Below are positions 8,999 to 18,119 of a DNA stretch of 38,412 bases, one piece after another (within the stretch, counting starts at the first letter, position 1; every line of letters starts with the position of its first letter). The position numbers and the translations under genes are program-made. This DNA is from Candidatus Berkelbacteria bacterium (GTDB lineage Bacteria > Patescibacteriota > UBA1384 > 2-12-FULL-50-11). The notes below the pieces were generated by a model. It was given only the letters and a program-made list of their open reading frames with translations. It ran no database searches and was not told the origin of the DNA. Location: the NCBI GenBank assembly GCA_016213365.1, contig JACRAP010000009.1, positions 1 to 38,412 of the forward strand, read 5' to 3'.

Positions 8999-11101
8999 AT
9001 GCCGTCCAAGCAAATCTCTACCACTATCCCCTTCGGCGCGACAGAATTAAAACTAGAAACCGGAAAACTCGCTAAACAAGCAGCGGGATCAGTTTTAGTA
9101 ACTTGCGGCGAAACGGTTTTATTAGTTGCCGTTGGCGTTGCCAGTAAAGCTAAAGACGGCACCGATTTCTTCCCAATGACCGTTGATTACGAAGAGCGAA
9201 TGTACGCCGCCGGTAAAATTTCCGGCTCAAAATTTATGAAACGCGAAGGCCGTCCAAGCGAAGAAGCGATTCTTAAAAGTCGCGTTGTCGATCGCTCGAT
9301 CCGCCCGATGTTTCCAAAAGGATTCCGCAGAGATGTTCAGATAATTATTACTACTCTTGCCTACGACGACGAGCACGACGCAACTGCAATGGCTGTAATC
9401 GGCGCTTCCGCCGCCTTAACCCAAACCGACGCGCCGTTTGAAGGACCGGTCGGCGCAGTCCGCGTTGGTATGGATGAACAAGGCGAATTTATTTTGAACC
9501 CAACTTTAGAACAGCTTGAAACTAGCAAATTAGACTTACTTGCTTCTGGTGGCGCCGACAAAATTACTATGATCGAAGTGGGCGCAAACGAAGTCGACGA
9601 GAAAACCATGATTGACGCGCTCGAATTTGCCCAAAAAGCAATCGCCGCAACTATCGAACCGCAAAAAGTATTCATCAATCCAGATAAAGAAAAAGTTGAG
9701 CACACCGATCCGGAGCACTGGGCGGTAATTAAAGCCGAAATTAAAGATCAAATCGACGCGTTAGTAACAGAGACTGATATCGCAAAGCGAACCGAATTAC
9801 TCGACGAGTTAACTGCCAAAACTGTCGAAGCTCACGCCGAAGATCTCGATTCCGCCTTAGTTGAAGAGGCACTCAACGTTGCTTATCTTAAAGCAATCCG
9901 TGCGTTGATAATCGAAAAGAAACAACGCCCAGATGGCCGCAAAATGGACGAGATCCGAGAGCTGTCGATGGAAGTTGGTTTACTGCCGCGCGTTCACGGT
10001 TCAGGATTATTTAACAGGGGCGAAACACAGGCCTTAACGGTCGCCACGCTTGGCGGTCCGGGCGAAGAGCAGTGGATCGACACTATGGAAGAGAACTCCA
10101 AAAAACGCTACATTCACCACTATTTCTTCCCGCCTTATGCGACCGGTGAAGTAAAAAAACTCGGCGGCGGCAACAGGCGCGAAATCGGTCACGGCGCTTT
10201 AGCTGAAAAAGGCCTAGCGCCGATGATCCCCTCCAAAGAAGAATTTCCTTACACGATTCGTTTAGTTACCGAAACGCTCGGTTCAAACGGCTCGAGCTCG
10301 ATGGCGGCCACTTGCGGCTCCACCCTTGCCTTAATGGACGCCGGCGTACCGATAAAAAAACCGGTTGCTGGTATCGCTATGGGTCTTGTGACAGAGGGAG
10401 ATGATAACTTCCAAGTTTTAACCGACCTACAAGGACTAGAAGATTTTGCCGGCGAGATGGACTTTAAAATTGCCGGTACTCGCGACGGTATTACCGCAAT
10501 TCAGCTTGACGTTAAAAATAAAGGATTAACCGCCGAGATGATTAAACAAACATTTTCCGACGCCTACAGTGCCAGAATGATTATTTTAGATAAAATGCTC
10601 GAAACTATTGCCGAGCCAAGAAAAGAACTCTCTAAATACGCACCAAGAATTATCACAACCAATATTGATCCAGAGAAAATCGGCGAATTAATCGGTCCTG
10701 CCGGTAAAACAATTAATAAGATTATCGACGATCACGGCGGACGCGAAGTAGTTAATATTGATATCGAAGACGACGGCTTAGTTATGATTACTTCAAACAA
10801 CGCCGAAGTTGCCGAGAGCGTTAAGCAAATCGTTGAAAGTATCGGCAAAGCTCTGGAAGTCGGCGAAGAGTTTACTGGCCCAGTTGTTAGTATCGTAAAA
10901 GATAAAAACTCCGGCAAAGAGATCGGCGCGATTGTCCAGATAACCCCAAATAAAGACGGCATGATTCACGTTTCGTCGCTTGGCACAGGTGGCTTTGTTC
11001 AAAACGTTTCAGATGTTGTAAAAGTTGGCGACAGCGTAAAGGTCCGCGTTAAAGAAGTGGACAACGAGCGCGGCCGAATTTCACTAGTACGAATTGTCTA
11101 A
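8999..11101 (+). CDS. pnp: polyribonucleotide nucleotidyltransferase
   Basis: RNase PH domains, KH (IGELIGPAGKTINKII) and C-terminal S1 domain; follows rpsO. Confidence 0.97.
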   Translation: MPSKQISTTIPFGATELKLETGKLAKQAAGSVLVTCGETVLLVAVGVASKAKDGTDFFPMTVDYEERMYAAGKISGSKFMKREGRPSEEAILKSRVVDRSIRPMFPKGFRRDVQIIITTLAYDDEHDATAMAVIGASAALTQTDAPFEGPVGAVRVGMDEQGEFILNPTLEQLETSKLDLLASGGADKITMIEVGANEVDEKTMIDALEFAQKAIAATIEPQKVFINPDKEKVEHTDPEHWAVIKAEIKDQIDALVTETDIAKRTELLDELTAKTVEAHAEDLDSALVEEALNVAYLKAIRALIIEKKQRPDGRKMDEIRELSMEVGLLPRVHGSGLFNRGETQALTVATLGGPGEEQWIDTMEENSKKRYIHHYFFPPYATGEVKKLGGGNRREIGHGALAEKGLAPMIPSKEEFPYTIRLVTETLGSNGSSSMAATCGSTLALMDAGVPIKKPVAGIAMGLVTEGDDNFQVLTDLQGLEDFAGEMDFKIAGTRDGITAIQLDVKNKGLTAEMIKQTFSDAYSARMIILDKMLETIAEPRKELSKYAPRIITTNIDPEKIGELIGPAGKTINKIIDDHGGREVVNIDIEDDGLVMITSNNAEVAESVKQIVESIGKALEVGEEFTGPVVSIVKDKNSGKEIGAIVQITPNKDGMIHVSSLGTGGFVQNVSDVVKVGDSVKVRVKEVDNERGRISLVRIV

Positions 11102-11116
11102 ATATATAAAAGAATT

Positions 11117-11148
11117 AAAAAAGCTAGGGTGAAAACCCTAGCTTTTTT
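11117..11148. terminator. bidirectional intrinsic terminator between pnp (+) and a minus-strand gene
   Basis: AAAAAAGCTAGGG TGAAAA CCCTAGCTTTTTT: perfect stem with flanking A and T tracts at a convergent junction. Confidence 0.9.
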
Positions 11149-11162
11149 GTAGCTGTTCCCTT

Positions 11163-11711
11163 CTATTGAACGATCTTTTTTGTGCTTTGGGCACTAGATT
11201 TAATCTGATTGATTAATTCTGTTGTCACGAATTTCTCGCCGGTTTCGTTTTGTACGGCCTCGCTACCAGTTACGGCAAAGTTGCCCTGGAACCCGCCAAG
11301 TACTCGGTAGTCACCGTTCCAGTTCGAGGGTTTGGACAAGAAGGTAATTGTCTGTTGATTTTCGCTAAAGACGGGCTGATCTTCCGCAACGATTTGCGTT
11401 GTTAAGTAACTACCACCAGCAACTCTTACTGTTATTTCTTTTGCTGGCGAACCCTTTAAGACACTTTTAACGGCTAATAGGTATCTTGTATACACCATAT
11501 CTTCGCCGTCAACCGAATCAACTTCCCTAATTGTTCCCAAATCTTTTTTTACTGTGGCTTCAACTATCTCTGTTGCAGTTGCAGATAGCTCTGACACGTT
11601 CATTTTTGCAACTAGCGGTCTGTAATTTGCCGTCCCCATGTGCGGCAACTCGATAGCTGCAATCAAGGCAAAGATTACAGCTCCCATTATTAATACACTT
11701 TTTTTATTCAT
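11163..11711 (-). CDS. uncharacterised exported/membrane-anchored protein
   Basis: N-terminal hydrophobic segment (MNKKSVLIMGAVIFALIAAIEL); start codon abuts the stop of the upstream metalloprotease gene, AGGAGA SD inside upstream CDS end. Confidence 0.7.
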   Translation of the reverse strand: MNKKSVLIMGAVIFALIAAIELPHMGTANYRPLVAKMNVSELSATATEIVEATVKKDLGTIREVDSVDGEDMVYTRYLLAVKSVLKGSPAKEITVRVAGGSYLTTQIVAEDQPVFSENQQTITFLSKPSNWNGDYRVLGGFQGNFAVTGSEAVQNETGEKFVTTELINQIKSSAQSTKKIVQ

Positions 11712-12263
11712 TTATCTCCTTCCATATATATATCTAATTCCATTTACTTCATCGGTTCCGATGTATTTAACAGTTTTTGGCGGGATGGACGCATACATCA
11801 AAGAGCTACTATTACCGTTATGTTCCAATTTTAGTAGATGACCGTATTCGTGTCTAAGTACGGTTTTTAAGTCGTACCAAGTGCCCCAAGTATAAGGCGG
11901 GTTGTAGCTATAAAAGTTATTTACATAGACGTGTGCTTTGTAAATAGTTTTTGTAAAAGGATAGGTGTAAATTTTGGCAAAAGCTAAATTGCCGTAATAG
12001 TCATAATAGACGTAGGCCTTGTTCGCAGAGCTGTCATTTGAATAAAACAAAAACCTCGCTTCCTTACTGTTCCACTCGCTCATAACCGTCTTTGCTGAAC
12101 TTTTCCAGCTTGTTAAATTAAGCCCCCTTAAGTCCATTCCAACCGTAGGGAAAGTCCCTTTCCATCTATAACCAGCGTACGAAAATGCATCTGCCGAACT
12201 AAGCGGCAAAGCTACTAATACTGCGGCCCAAAGTGCAACTAAAATAAATCTTGTGTTTTTCAT
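11712..12263 (-). CDS. secreted matrixin-like zinc metalloprotease
   Basis: Signal peptide (MKNTRFILVALWAAVLVALPLSSADA), HEYGHLLKLEH (HExxHxxxxxH) and downstream SLMYAS Met-turn. Confidence 0.85.
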   Translation of the reverse strand: MKNTRFILVALWAAVLVALPLSSADAFSYAGYRWKGTFPTVGMDLRGLNLTSWKSSAKTVMSEWNSKEARFLFYSNDSSANKAYVYYDYYGNLAFAKIYTYPFTKTIYKAHVYVNNFYSYNPPYTWGTWYDLKTVLRHEYGHLLKLEHNGNSSSLMYASIPPKTVKYIGTDEVNGIRYIYGRR

Positions 12264-12360
12264 GGCATAAAAATAGCGCCTTATTTGTGTTTGGTTCCAT
12301 ACCGCAGAGGTACTGTTTGGATATTGAATTAAGTTAATGCTTGGTTAATACTGACCCTAA

Positions 12361-12930
12361 ATGAGTATGTCTAAGCAAGAAGCACTGCACGAAGTGGCAA
12401 ACCGCATCGCCAATTGTCAAAAATGTAAATTCAGCCCCGACCAAAATCCAGTTCCGGGCGAAGGCAATCCTGATGCCGAAATTATGTTTATCGGTGAAGC
12501 GCCGGGCGCAAAAGAAAACGAAACTGGACGGCCGTTTGTGGGCGCCGCCGGAAAATTTTTAAGCGAAATGTTAAACTCAATCGGACTAGAACGCGAAGAT
12601 GTATTTATCGCTAACGCTTTAAAATATCAGCCACCAGAAAATAGAGATCCGCTACCAGAAGAAATTGAGTATCAAAAGCCGTTTCTACTTAAACAAATCG
12701 CAATAATTAAGCCAAAATTAATTTGTTTTTTGGGTCGCCACGCCCTAAAAGCGGTTTTACCGCAAATAACTGAACCGATCTCCAAGCTTCACGGACAGTT
12801 ACTTTCAATAGAAAACCAAGCATACTTACCGCTTTATCATCCAGCGGCGGCGCTTTATAACGGTTCGATGCGCCAAACTTTACTTAACGATTTTGCAAAA
12901 ATCCCAGAAATAATGGATCGGATCGGTTGA
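12361..12930 (+). CDS. uracil-DNA glycosylase, family 4
   Basis: CxxC (CQKC), FIGEAPGAKENETGRPFVGAAGKFL, LYHPAAAL motifs. Confidence 0.9.
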   Translation: MSMSKQEALHEVANRIANCQKCKFSPDQNPVPGEGNPDAEIMFIGEAPGAKENETGRPFVGAAGKFLSEMLNSIGLEREDVFIANALKYQPPENRDPLPEEIEYQKPFLLKQIAIIKPKLICFLGRHALKAVLPQITEPISKLHGQLLSIENQAYLPLYHPAAALYNGSMRQTLLNDFAKIPEIMDRIG

Positions 12931-13021
12931 CCGCGCTCAAATATTTAGATATAATTATTTTAATAAACGTTATTTACCGTACTCCCCATAAGGTAACTAA
13001 CAAGATAGAAAGGAATATATT

Positions 13022-15025
13022 TTGAATAATTCAGTAGGCGATAAGCCACAACCTACCCCTTTGCCCAAGCAAGAAAATACAAACAACAATCTACCCCCAG
13101 CGATAGATATCTCCGACGCCGGTTCGGTATTAAAGCCAAAAACAAATAACCCTGGCCCAAACCAGCCAAATCGACAGAAAAACAACCGTCGGCGCAATAA
13201 TAACCGACCCGATCAGCGAAATCAAAATCGCGCGCCGCGCTCTGAAGGCGATGCCAAGCCCTCTAGAAATAGAACCAACCGTACTCGTTCGCGCCGACCA
13301 AATTTAGTTGCGCCGCTAGTAACTGCCGGCGAAAACCGCGTAATTAGCCGGGCTAACGCTAACACACTTAGAATAATTCCGCTTGGCGGATCGGGCGAAA
13401 CTGGCGATAAAAATATGCTGGTGTTCGAGTACAACAACGATATTATCGTTGTCGACGCCGGCGTAAAATTTCCTGGCCCAGATATGCCGGGTATCGATTA
13501 CGTAATTTGCGACACAACCTATTTAGAAGAAAATCGCGATAAAATTAAGGCCTTCGTTGTAACCCATGGTCACGAAGACCATATCGGCGGTATGCCGTAT
13601 ATTTGGCCAAAATTCCCAGTGCCGATTTACACCGCACCGCTCACAGCCGGCTTTATTAAGGCAAAATTCGAAGAGCACGGTATTCAAAACGCCGAGTTTC
13701 GAATAATTAATTCTGGTGAAAAAATAAAAATCGGTCAGTTTTTAATTGAACCAGTCCAGATGACGCACTCGATCCCAGATATTTTAGGTATCGCTTTCAC
13801 TACTCCGGCCGGACTGGTTTATCACGCCACCGACTGGAAAGTAGATTTTACTCCAGCGTTCGGTAAACCGACCGATTTCGACAAATTAGCCGAGTTGTCA
13901 AAGCGTGGTGTGCTGGCGATGCTAACCGACTCAACCGGTGTTCTCCAACCTGGGCACACTTTAAGCGAAACGGTTGTAAGTAAATCGCTCGAAGATATTA
14001 TTACCGACATTAAAGGACGCGTAATCGTAACAAGTTTTGCTTCCAGAATCGACCGAATTCAGCATGTTGTTTCTGCCTGTGCCAAAACTGGTCGCAAGCT
14101 CTTTTTGGCCGGCCGATCGATGGAGCGAAACACCAATATCGCTATGGAGCTTGGTTATCTAAAAGTACCGCAAGGAATTTTGGGCGATATTCGCGCGATT
14201 AACACATTACCAGACGACAGAATCGTAATTATGAGTACCGGCTCGCAGGGCGAAGAGGGCTCGGCGCTCTCGCGAATGGCCTCTGGCGAACACCGCCACG
14301 TTCGAATTAAAAAAGGCGACACTGTTGTGCTTTCAAGCTCGACCGTTCCGGGTAACGAGAAAGCGGTTGAAACTAGTATTAACAACCTATATCGCGCTGG
14401 CGCAGAAGTGGTTACAAAATCGGAGCTGGATATTCACTCCTCAGGCCACGGCTCGCGCGAAGAGATTAAGCACATTTTAAACATCGTTAAACCAAAATAT
14501 ATGATCCCAATTCACGGCGATTATAGACGCTTTGTTGAGATGCGAAAATTGGGTGTGGAGCTAGGCATTAAAGAAGAGAACACCTTGATCGTTGAAAACG
14601 GCCAGGTAATCGAATTTGCCGAGGGCGCCGGTGTTGGTAGAGTAACCGACGAAAAAGTACCGGTCGGACAAGTCTTAATCGACGGTATCGGCGTCGGCGA
14701 TGTTGGTGAGATCGTACTTCGCGATCGTAAAACCATGGCCCAAGACGGCTTATTTATGGTTATCTTAACGATCGATAGTAAAACCGGAAAAATCCTGACT
14801 TCGCCCGATATTATCTCCAGGGGATTTGTTTATATGAAAGAGTCGGAAGATTTAATCGGTGGCGCAAGAGCGCTTGCGCGTAGAGCGCTTACAGGTGCGA
14901 CCGCACGCGGTACTAACATTAACTGGGACGGTTTTAAAAAGAACTTACGCGATCAGATGGCAGATTTTCTGTTCGAGAAAACCCAACGCCACCCGATGGT
15001 AATAGCTGTGGTTATACAAGTATAA
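13022..15025 (+). CDS. rnj: ribonuclease J with Asn/Arg/Pro-rich N-terminal extension
   Basis: LGGSGETGDKNML, THGHEDHIGGMPYIWP, HATDWKVDFTP, SSGHGSREEIKHIL; TTG start preceded by AAAGGAA. Confidence 0.93.
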   Translation: MNNSVGDKPQPTPLPKQENTNNNLPPAIDISDAGSVLKPKTNNPGPNQPNRQKNNRRRNNNRPDQRNQNRAPRSEGDAKPSRNRTNRTRSRRPNLVAPLVTAGENRVISRANANTLRIIPLGGSGETGDKNMLVFEYNNDIIVVDAGVKFPGPDMPGIDYVICDTTYLEENRDKIKAFVVTHGHEDHIGGMPYIWPKFPVPIYTAPLTAGFIKAKFEEHGIQNAEFRIINSGEKIKIGQFLIEPVQMTHSIPDILGIAFTTPAGLVYHATDWKVDFTPAFGKPTDFDKLAELSKRGVLAMLTDSTGVLQPGHTLSETVVSKSLEDIITDIKGRVIVTSFASRIDRIQHVVSACAKTGRKLFLAGRSMERNTNIAMELGYLKVPQGILGDIRAINTLPDDRIVIMSTGSQGEEGSALSRMASGEHRHVRIKKGDTVVLSSSTVPGNEKAVETSINNLYRAGAEVVTKSELDIHSSGHGSREEIKHILNIVKPKYMIPIHGDYRRFVEMRKLGVELGIKEENTLIVENGQVIEFAEGAGVGRVTDEKVPVGQVLIDGIGVGDVGEIVLRDRKTMAQDGLFMVILTIDSKTGKILTSPDIISRGFVYMKESEDLIGGARALARRALTGATARGTNINWDGFKKNLRDQMADFLFEKTQRHPMVIAVVIQV

Positions 15026-15033
15026 CCACAGCT
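15004..15033. repeat. perfect 14-bp inverted repeat spanning the RNase J stop codon
   Basis: AGCTGTGGTTATAC-AA-GTATAACCACAGCT. Confidence 0.9.
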
Positions 15034-15064
15034 TAACACTTCCAGGTGAGTGTTATAGCAGTTG

Positions 15065-15078
15065 TTATACAAGTATAA
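15065..15078. repeat. second copy of the TTATACAAGTATAA palindrome core
   Basis: Identical 14-nt core at 15012-15025 and 15065-15078. Confidence 0.9.
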
Positions 15079-15127
15079 TTTTCACTCCTATACTTTAATT
15101 ATTACCCAAGGTTGCTAAACTGTTGTT

Positions 15128-17158
15128 ATGGGAATATTTTCACGGCGGCGTAGATACAGCCGGCGCAAGCGCGTGCCAACGTTAAAAGACAATCTAGTTT
15201 GGGCGGTTGAGCCCGATACTGCCAGAGAAATTATCGCGATTATTCTTTTAATTCTTGGGGTATTATTTGGCTTGGGGTTGTTTAATTTAGCCGGCGATTT
15301 CGGCCAAACCTTCTCAAAAATCTCAAACAACCTATTTGGTTTACTTAGATATTTTGTTCCGTTTGTTTTTGTTTATATCGGCGTTCGATTGTTGCTTATT
15401 AAAAGCGACGTGCTTCACGCAACAAGTATTATCGGTGTTATTGCCTTATTTTTCTTAATTCCCGGGATTCTTTATAGTTACGGCGGATCGATCGGCGTAG
15501 GCGTTTCAGGAGTTTTTACTTCAGTTTTAGGCAATGTTGCTGGTTTTGTTGCCATTATCGGCGCAACGGTGGTGGCGATTTTACTTGCCTTTAACGCGTC
15601 GCTACGAACTTTACTTGAGCACGTTCAAATAAATAACTCACAAGGCAAGGGCGTAAAAATTAACGAAAACTCTCGCGTCCCTGTTAAAACCATGAATCCA
15701 GCCCATTCCGGCTCCCAGGTAGCGCTGGTTGCTAGTAGCGGTAACTGGGAGTTCCCGCAGCTTGATCTGCTTGACTACTCCGCATCAACAAAAGCCGAAG
15801 CTGGTGATATCGGCAAAAACGTAGAGATCATCAAAAAAACGCTTAAGGATTTTGGAATCGAAGTGGCGATGAGCGAAGTAAACGTCGGTCCAACTCTAAC
15901 GCAATACACCCTTAAGCCGTCCGAAGGCGTAAAACTTACAAACATTACCGCTCGCACCAACGACGTAGCGCTTGCGCTCGCCGCCCACCCGATTAGAGTT
16001 GAAGCGCCGATTCCTGGTAAATCGCTGGTCGGTATTGAGGTGCCAAATAAAGTTGCGGCAACAGTAAGTTTGCGCGAAGTGCTTGAGGCGCCGGAGTATA
16101 AAGACGTATCCTCAAATTTATCGCTTGCGCTTGGTCGCGACGTCGCCGGCAGGGTAATGGCGGCCGATTTAAAATTAATGCCCCACTTGTTAATCGCCGG
16201 CTCGACTGGTTCAGGAAAATCGGTCTGTATGAACGCAATTCTAGTTAATCTACTTTACAAAAACTCCCCCGCTGATTTACGTTTGTTACTAGTTGATCCA
16301 AAAAGAGTCGAGTTTGTAGAGTATAACGGCATACCTCATCTGTTAACTAATGTAATAACCGAAACGGACAAAATTATCTCGGCGCTTCGCTGGGCGGTTG
16401 CAGAAATGGAACGAAGATATCAACAATTAGCGTCGCATAACCGAAGAAATATCGCCGCTTATAACGAATCGCTACCAGAGGGCGAACAAAAAATGCCGTA
16501 TATAGTAGTGGTAATTGACGAGTTAGCTGATTTAATGACGCAAGCCGCTAACGAAGTTGAGGCGTCGATTGTGCGATTAGCGCAAATGGCTCGCGCCGTT
16601 GGCATGCACTTGATTGTTGCTACCCAACGACCGTCGGTAGATGTAATTACCGGCCTTATTAAAGCCAACATCACCACCAGAATTGGTTTTGCCGTTGCCA
16701 GTAACGCCGACTCGCGAACTATTTTAGATCAAGCTGGCGCCGATAAACTGCTCGGCAAAGGCGATATGCTGTATTTAAGTAACGATCAGCCGCAACCGCG
16801 CCGTGTTCAGGGGGTATTTCTAAAAGATAAAGAGATTAGAGCAGTTACCGATTTTATTAAAAAACAAGCACCACCGATTTACGACGAATCAATTACTACT
16901 TATCGTTCAGGTATTAAGGGTGGTCCTGGCGCAGCTGACGGCGGAGCTGATGACGACGAGCTGTTTAACGAGGCGCGCGAACTCTGTATTCAAGCCGGCA
17001 AGGCATCGGCCTCGCTGTTACAGCGACGCTTAAAAATCGGTTACGCTCGGGCGGCGAGATTACTTGATATTCTAGAAGCGGAAGGCGTAATCGGCCCTGC
17101 CGATGGTGCAAAACCGCGCGACGTGTTAGTTGAGCCGGGCGAATACCAAGGACCCTAG
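15128..17158 (+). CDS. ftsK: FtsK/SpoIIIE DNA translocase
   Basis: N-terminal TMs, LIAGSTGSGKSVCMNAI, LLLVDPKRVEF, ATQRPSVDVITGLIKANI, C-terminal gamma winged helix (ASASLLQRRLKIGYARAARLLDILE). Confidence 0.97.
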   Translation: MGIFSRRRRYSRRKRVPTLKDNLVWAVEPDTAREIIAIILLILGVLFGLGLFNLAGDFGQTFSKISNNLFGLLRYFVPFVFVYIGVRLLLIKSDVLHATSIIGVIALFFLIPGILYSYGGSIGVGVSGVFTSVLGNVAGFVAIIGATVVAILLAFNASLRTLLEHVQINNSQGKGVKINENSRVPVKTMNPAHSGSQVALVASSGNWEFPQLDLLDYSASTKAEAGDIGKNVEIIKKTLKDFGIEVAMSEVNVGPTLTQYTLKPSEGVKLTNITARTNDVALALAAHPIRVEAPIPGKSLVGIEVPNKVAATVSLREVLEAPEYKDVSSNLSLALGRDVAGRVMAADLKLMPHLLIAGSTGSGKSVCMNAILVNLLYKNSPADLRLLLVDPKRVEFVEYNGIPHLLTNVITETDKIISALRWAVAEMERRYQQLASHNRRNIAAYNESLPEGEQKMPYIVVVIDELADLMTQAANEVEASIVRLAQMARAVGMHLIVATQRPSVDVITGLIKANITTRIGFAVASNADSRTILDQAGADKLLGKGDMLYLSNDQPQPRRVQGVFLKDKEIRAVTDFIKKQAPPIYDESITTYRSGIKGGPGAADGGADDDELFNEARELCIQAGKASASLLQRRLKIGYARAARLLDILEAEGVIGPADGAKPRDVLVEPGEYQGP

Positions 17159-17163
17159 GGGAT

Positions 17164-17300
17164 AAAACTCAAAGTTCTAAACCCAAAATTCTAAACCCTA
17201 AACCCCAAACACAAAACTCTAAAATAATAACCATAAATTTATCAGTTTTGAGTTTAGAACTTAGAGTTTTGAGCTTAGAACTTTGGGTTTAGAATTTTAC
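17164..17300. repeat. degenerate CCCTAAA/TTCTAAAC repeat block forming a large imperfect inverted repeat
   Basis: Left arm 17164-17222 (aaactcaaagttctaaacccaaaattctaaaccctaaacccc...) and right arm 17243-17300 (gttttgagtttagaacttagagttttgagcttagaactttgggtttagaatttt) are imperfect reverse complements. Confidence 0.8.
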
Positions 17301-17342
17301 AATTGAATTTCTCGTTATTGTTCTGTATCGTAAAAAATACGG

Positions 17343-18044
17343 ATGACGGGATTTATCACTAAAAAATTATCGCGCAAGCGCTCGCTCGGTTCAATATTAA
17401 AGTCTGCTCGAACAAAAGCTAATTTTACACTCGAAGCAGTAGAAGCAGAAACAAAGATTTGCTTGAAATATTTGCGCGCACTCGAGGCCGGAGAATACGA
17501 AAGTCTTCCAGCCGAAGCGTATAACATCGGTTTTGTCCGCTCGTACGCCGAAATACTAAAACTCAATCCAGAAAAAATTATCACTATGTATCGCCAAGAG
17601 CGAAGCGAATCACGTTTTAGCGCAATTGCCCCAGCCAGAATTACTCCAAAGAGAATGGCTGATTGGCAGTTTCTAATTACCCCCAAGCTTATCGGCGCTA
17701 TTTTTTCGATCTTCGTCTTTATTGCTATGGTTAGTTATGTAGCAACACAGCTACAAAAATTTTCTTCTCCGCCAACGATCTCGCTTTCCACACCAGCACA
17801 GTTCACCAGTAAAGTCGACACCGCAAACTTAGCCGGTAAAACTGTCAGTGGCGCAACGCTTACCATTAACTCCGAGCCGGTACTTGTTTCAACCGACGGA
17901 TCGTTTAAACAAGACGTTCAACTCTCCCCCGGCTTAAACGAAATTGTTATTAAATCTATTAGTCGCGCCCAAAAAGAGTCGCAGACGGTTGTTAAAGTTC
18001 TATACGATAGCGATGTAGCCAGCTTGCCTTCGGCGAACAACTAA
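17343..18044 (+). CDS. RodZ-like HTH protein: cytoplasmic HTH, single TM, extracellular Ig-like domain
   Basis: LGSILKSARTKANFTLEAVEAETKICLKYLRALEAGEYESLPAEAYNIGFVRSYA (HTH_25), TM, TLTINSEPVLVSTDGSFKQDVQLSPGLNEIVIKS. Confidence 0.8.
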   Translation: MTGFITKKLSRKRSLGSILKSARTKANFTLEAVEAETKICLKYLRALEAGEYESLPAEAYNIGFVRSYAEILKLNPEKIITMYRQERSESRFSAIAPARITPKRMADWQFLITPKLIGAIFSIFVFIAMVSYVATQLQKFSSPPTISLSTPAQFTSKVDTANLAGKTVSGATLTINSEPVLVSTDGSFKQDVQLSPGLNEIVIKSISRAQKESQTVVKVLYDSDVASLPSANN

Positions 18045-18119
18045 TTAAGTACGAATTAAGGATTGTTTTGAACAAAAACTATGTTATGTTGAGCACACAA
18101 GTTAAATTTTGGAGGAGTA

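Noticed and set aside
9361-9705. Antisense ORFs within pnp (also 9536-9751, 10732-11002)
   Set aside because: Overlap a confidently identified pnp; composition (Ser/Ala-rich) typical of reverse-strand artefacts.
17180-17210. CCCTAAA units as a telomere or linear chromosome end
   Set aside because: The units are degenerate, few, and lie inside a bacterial gene cluster between intact genes; better treated as a local repeat.
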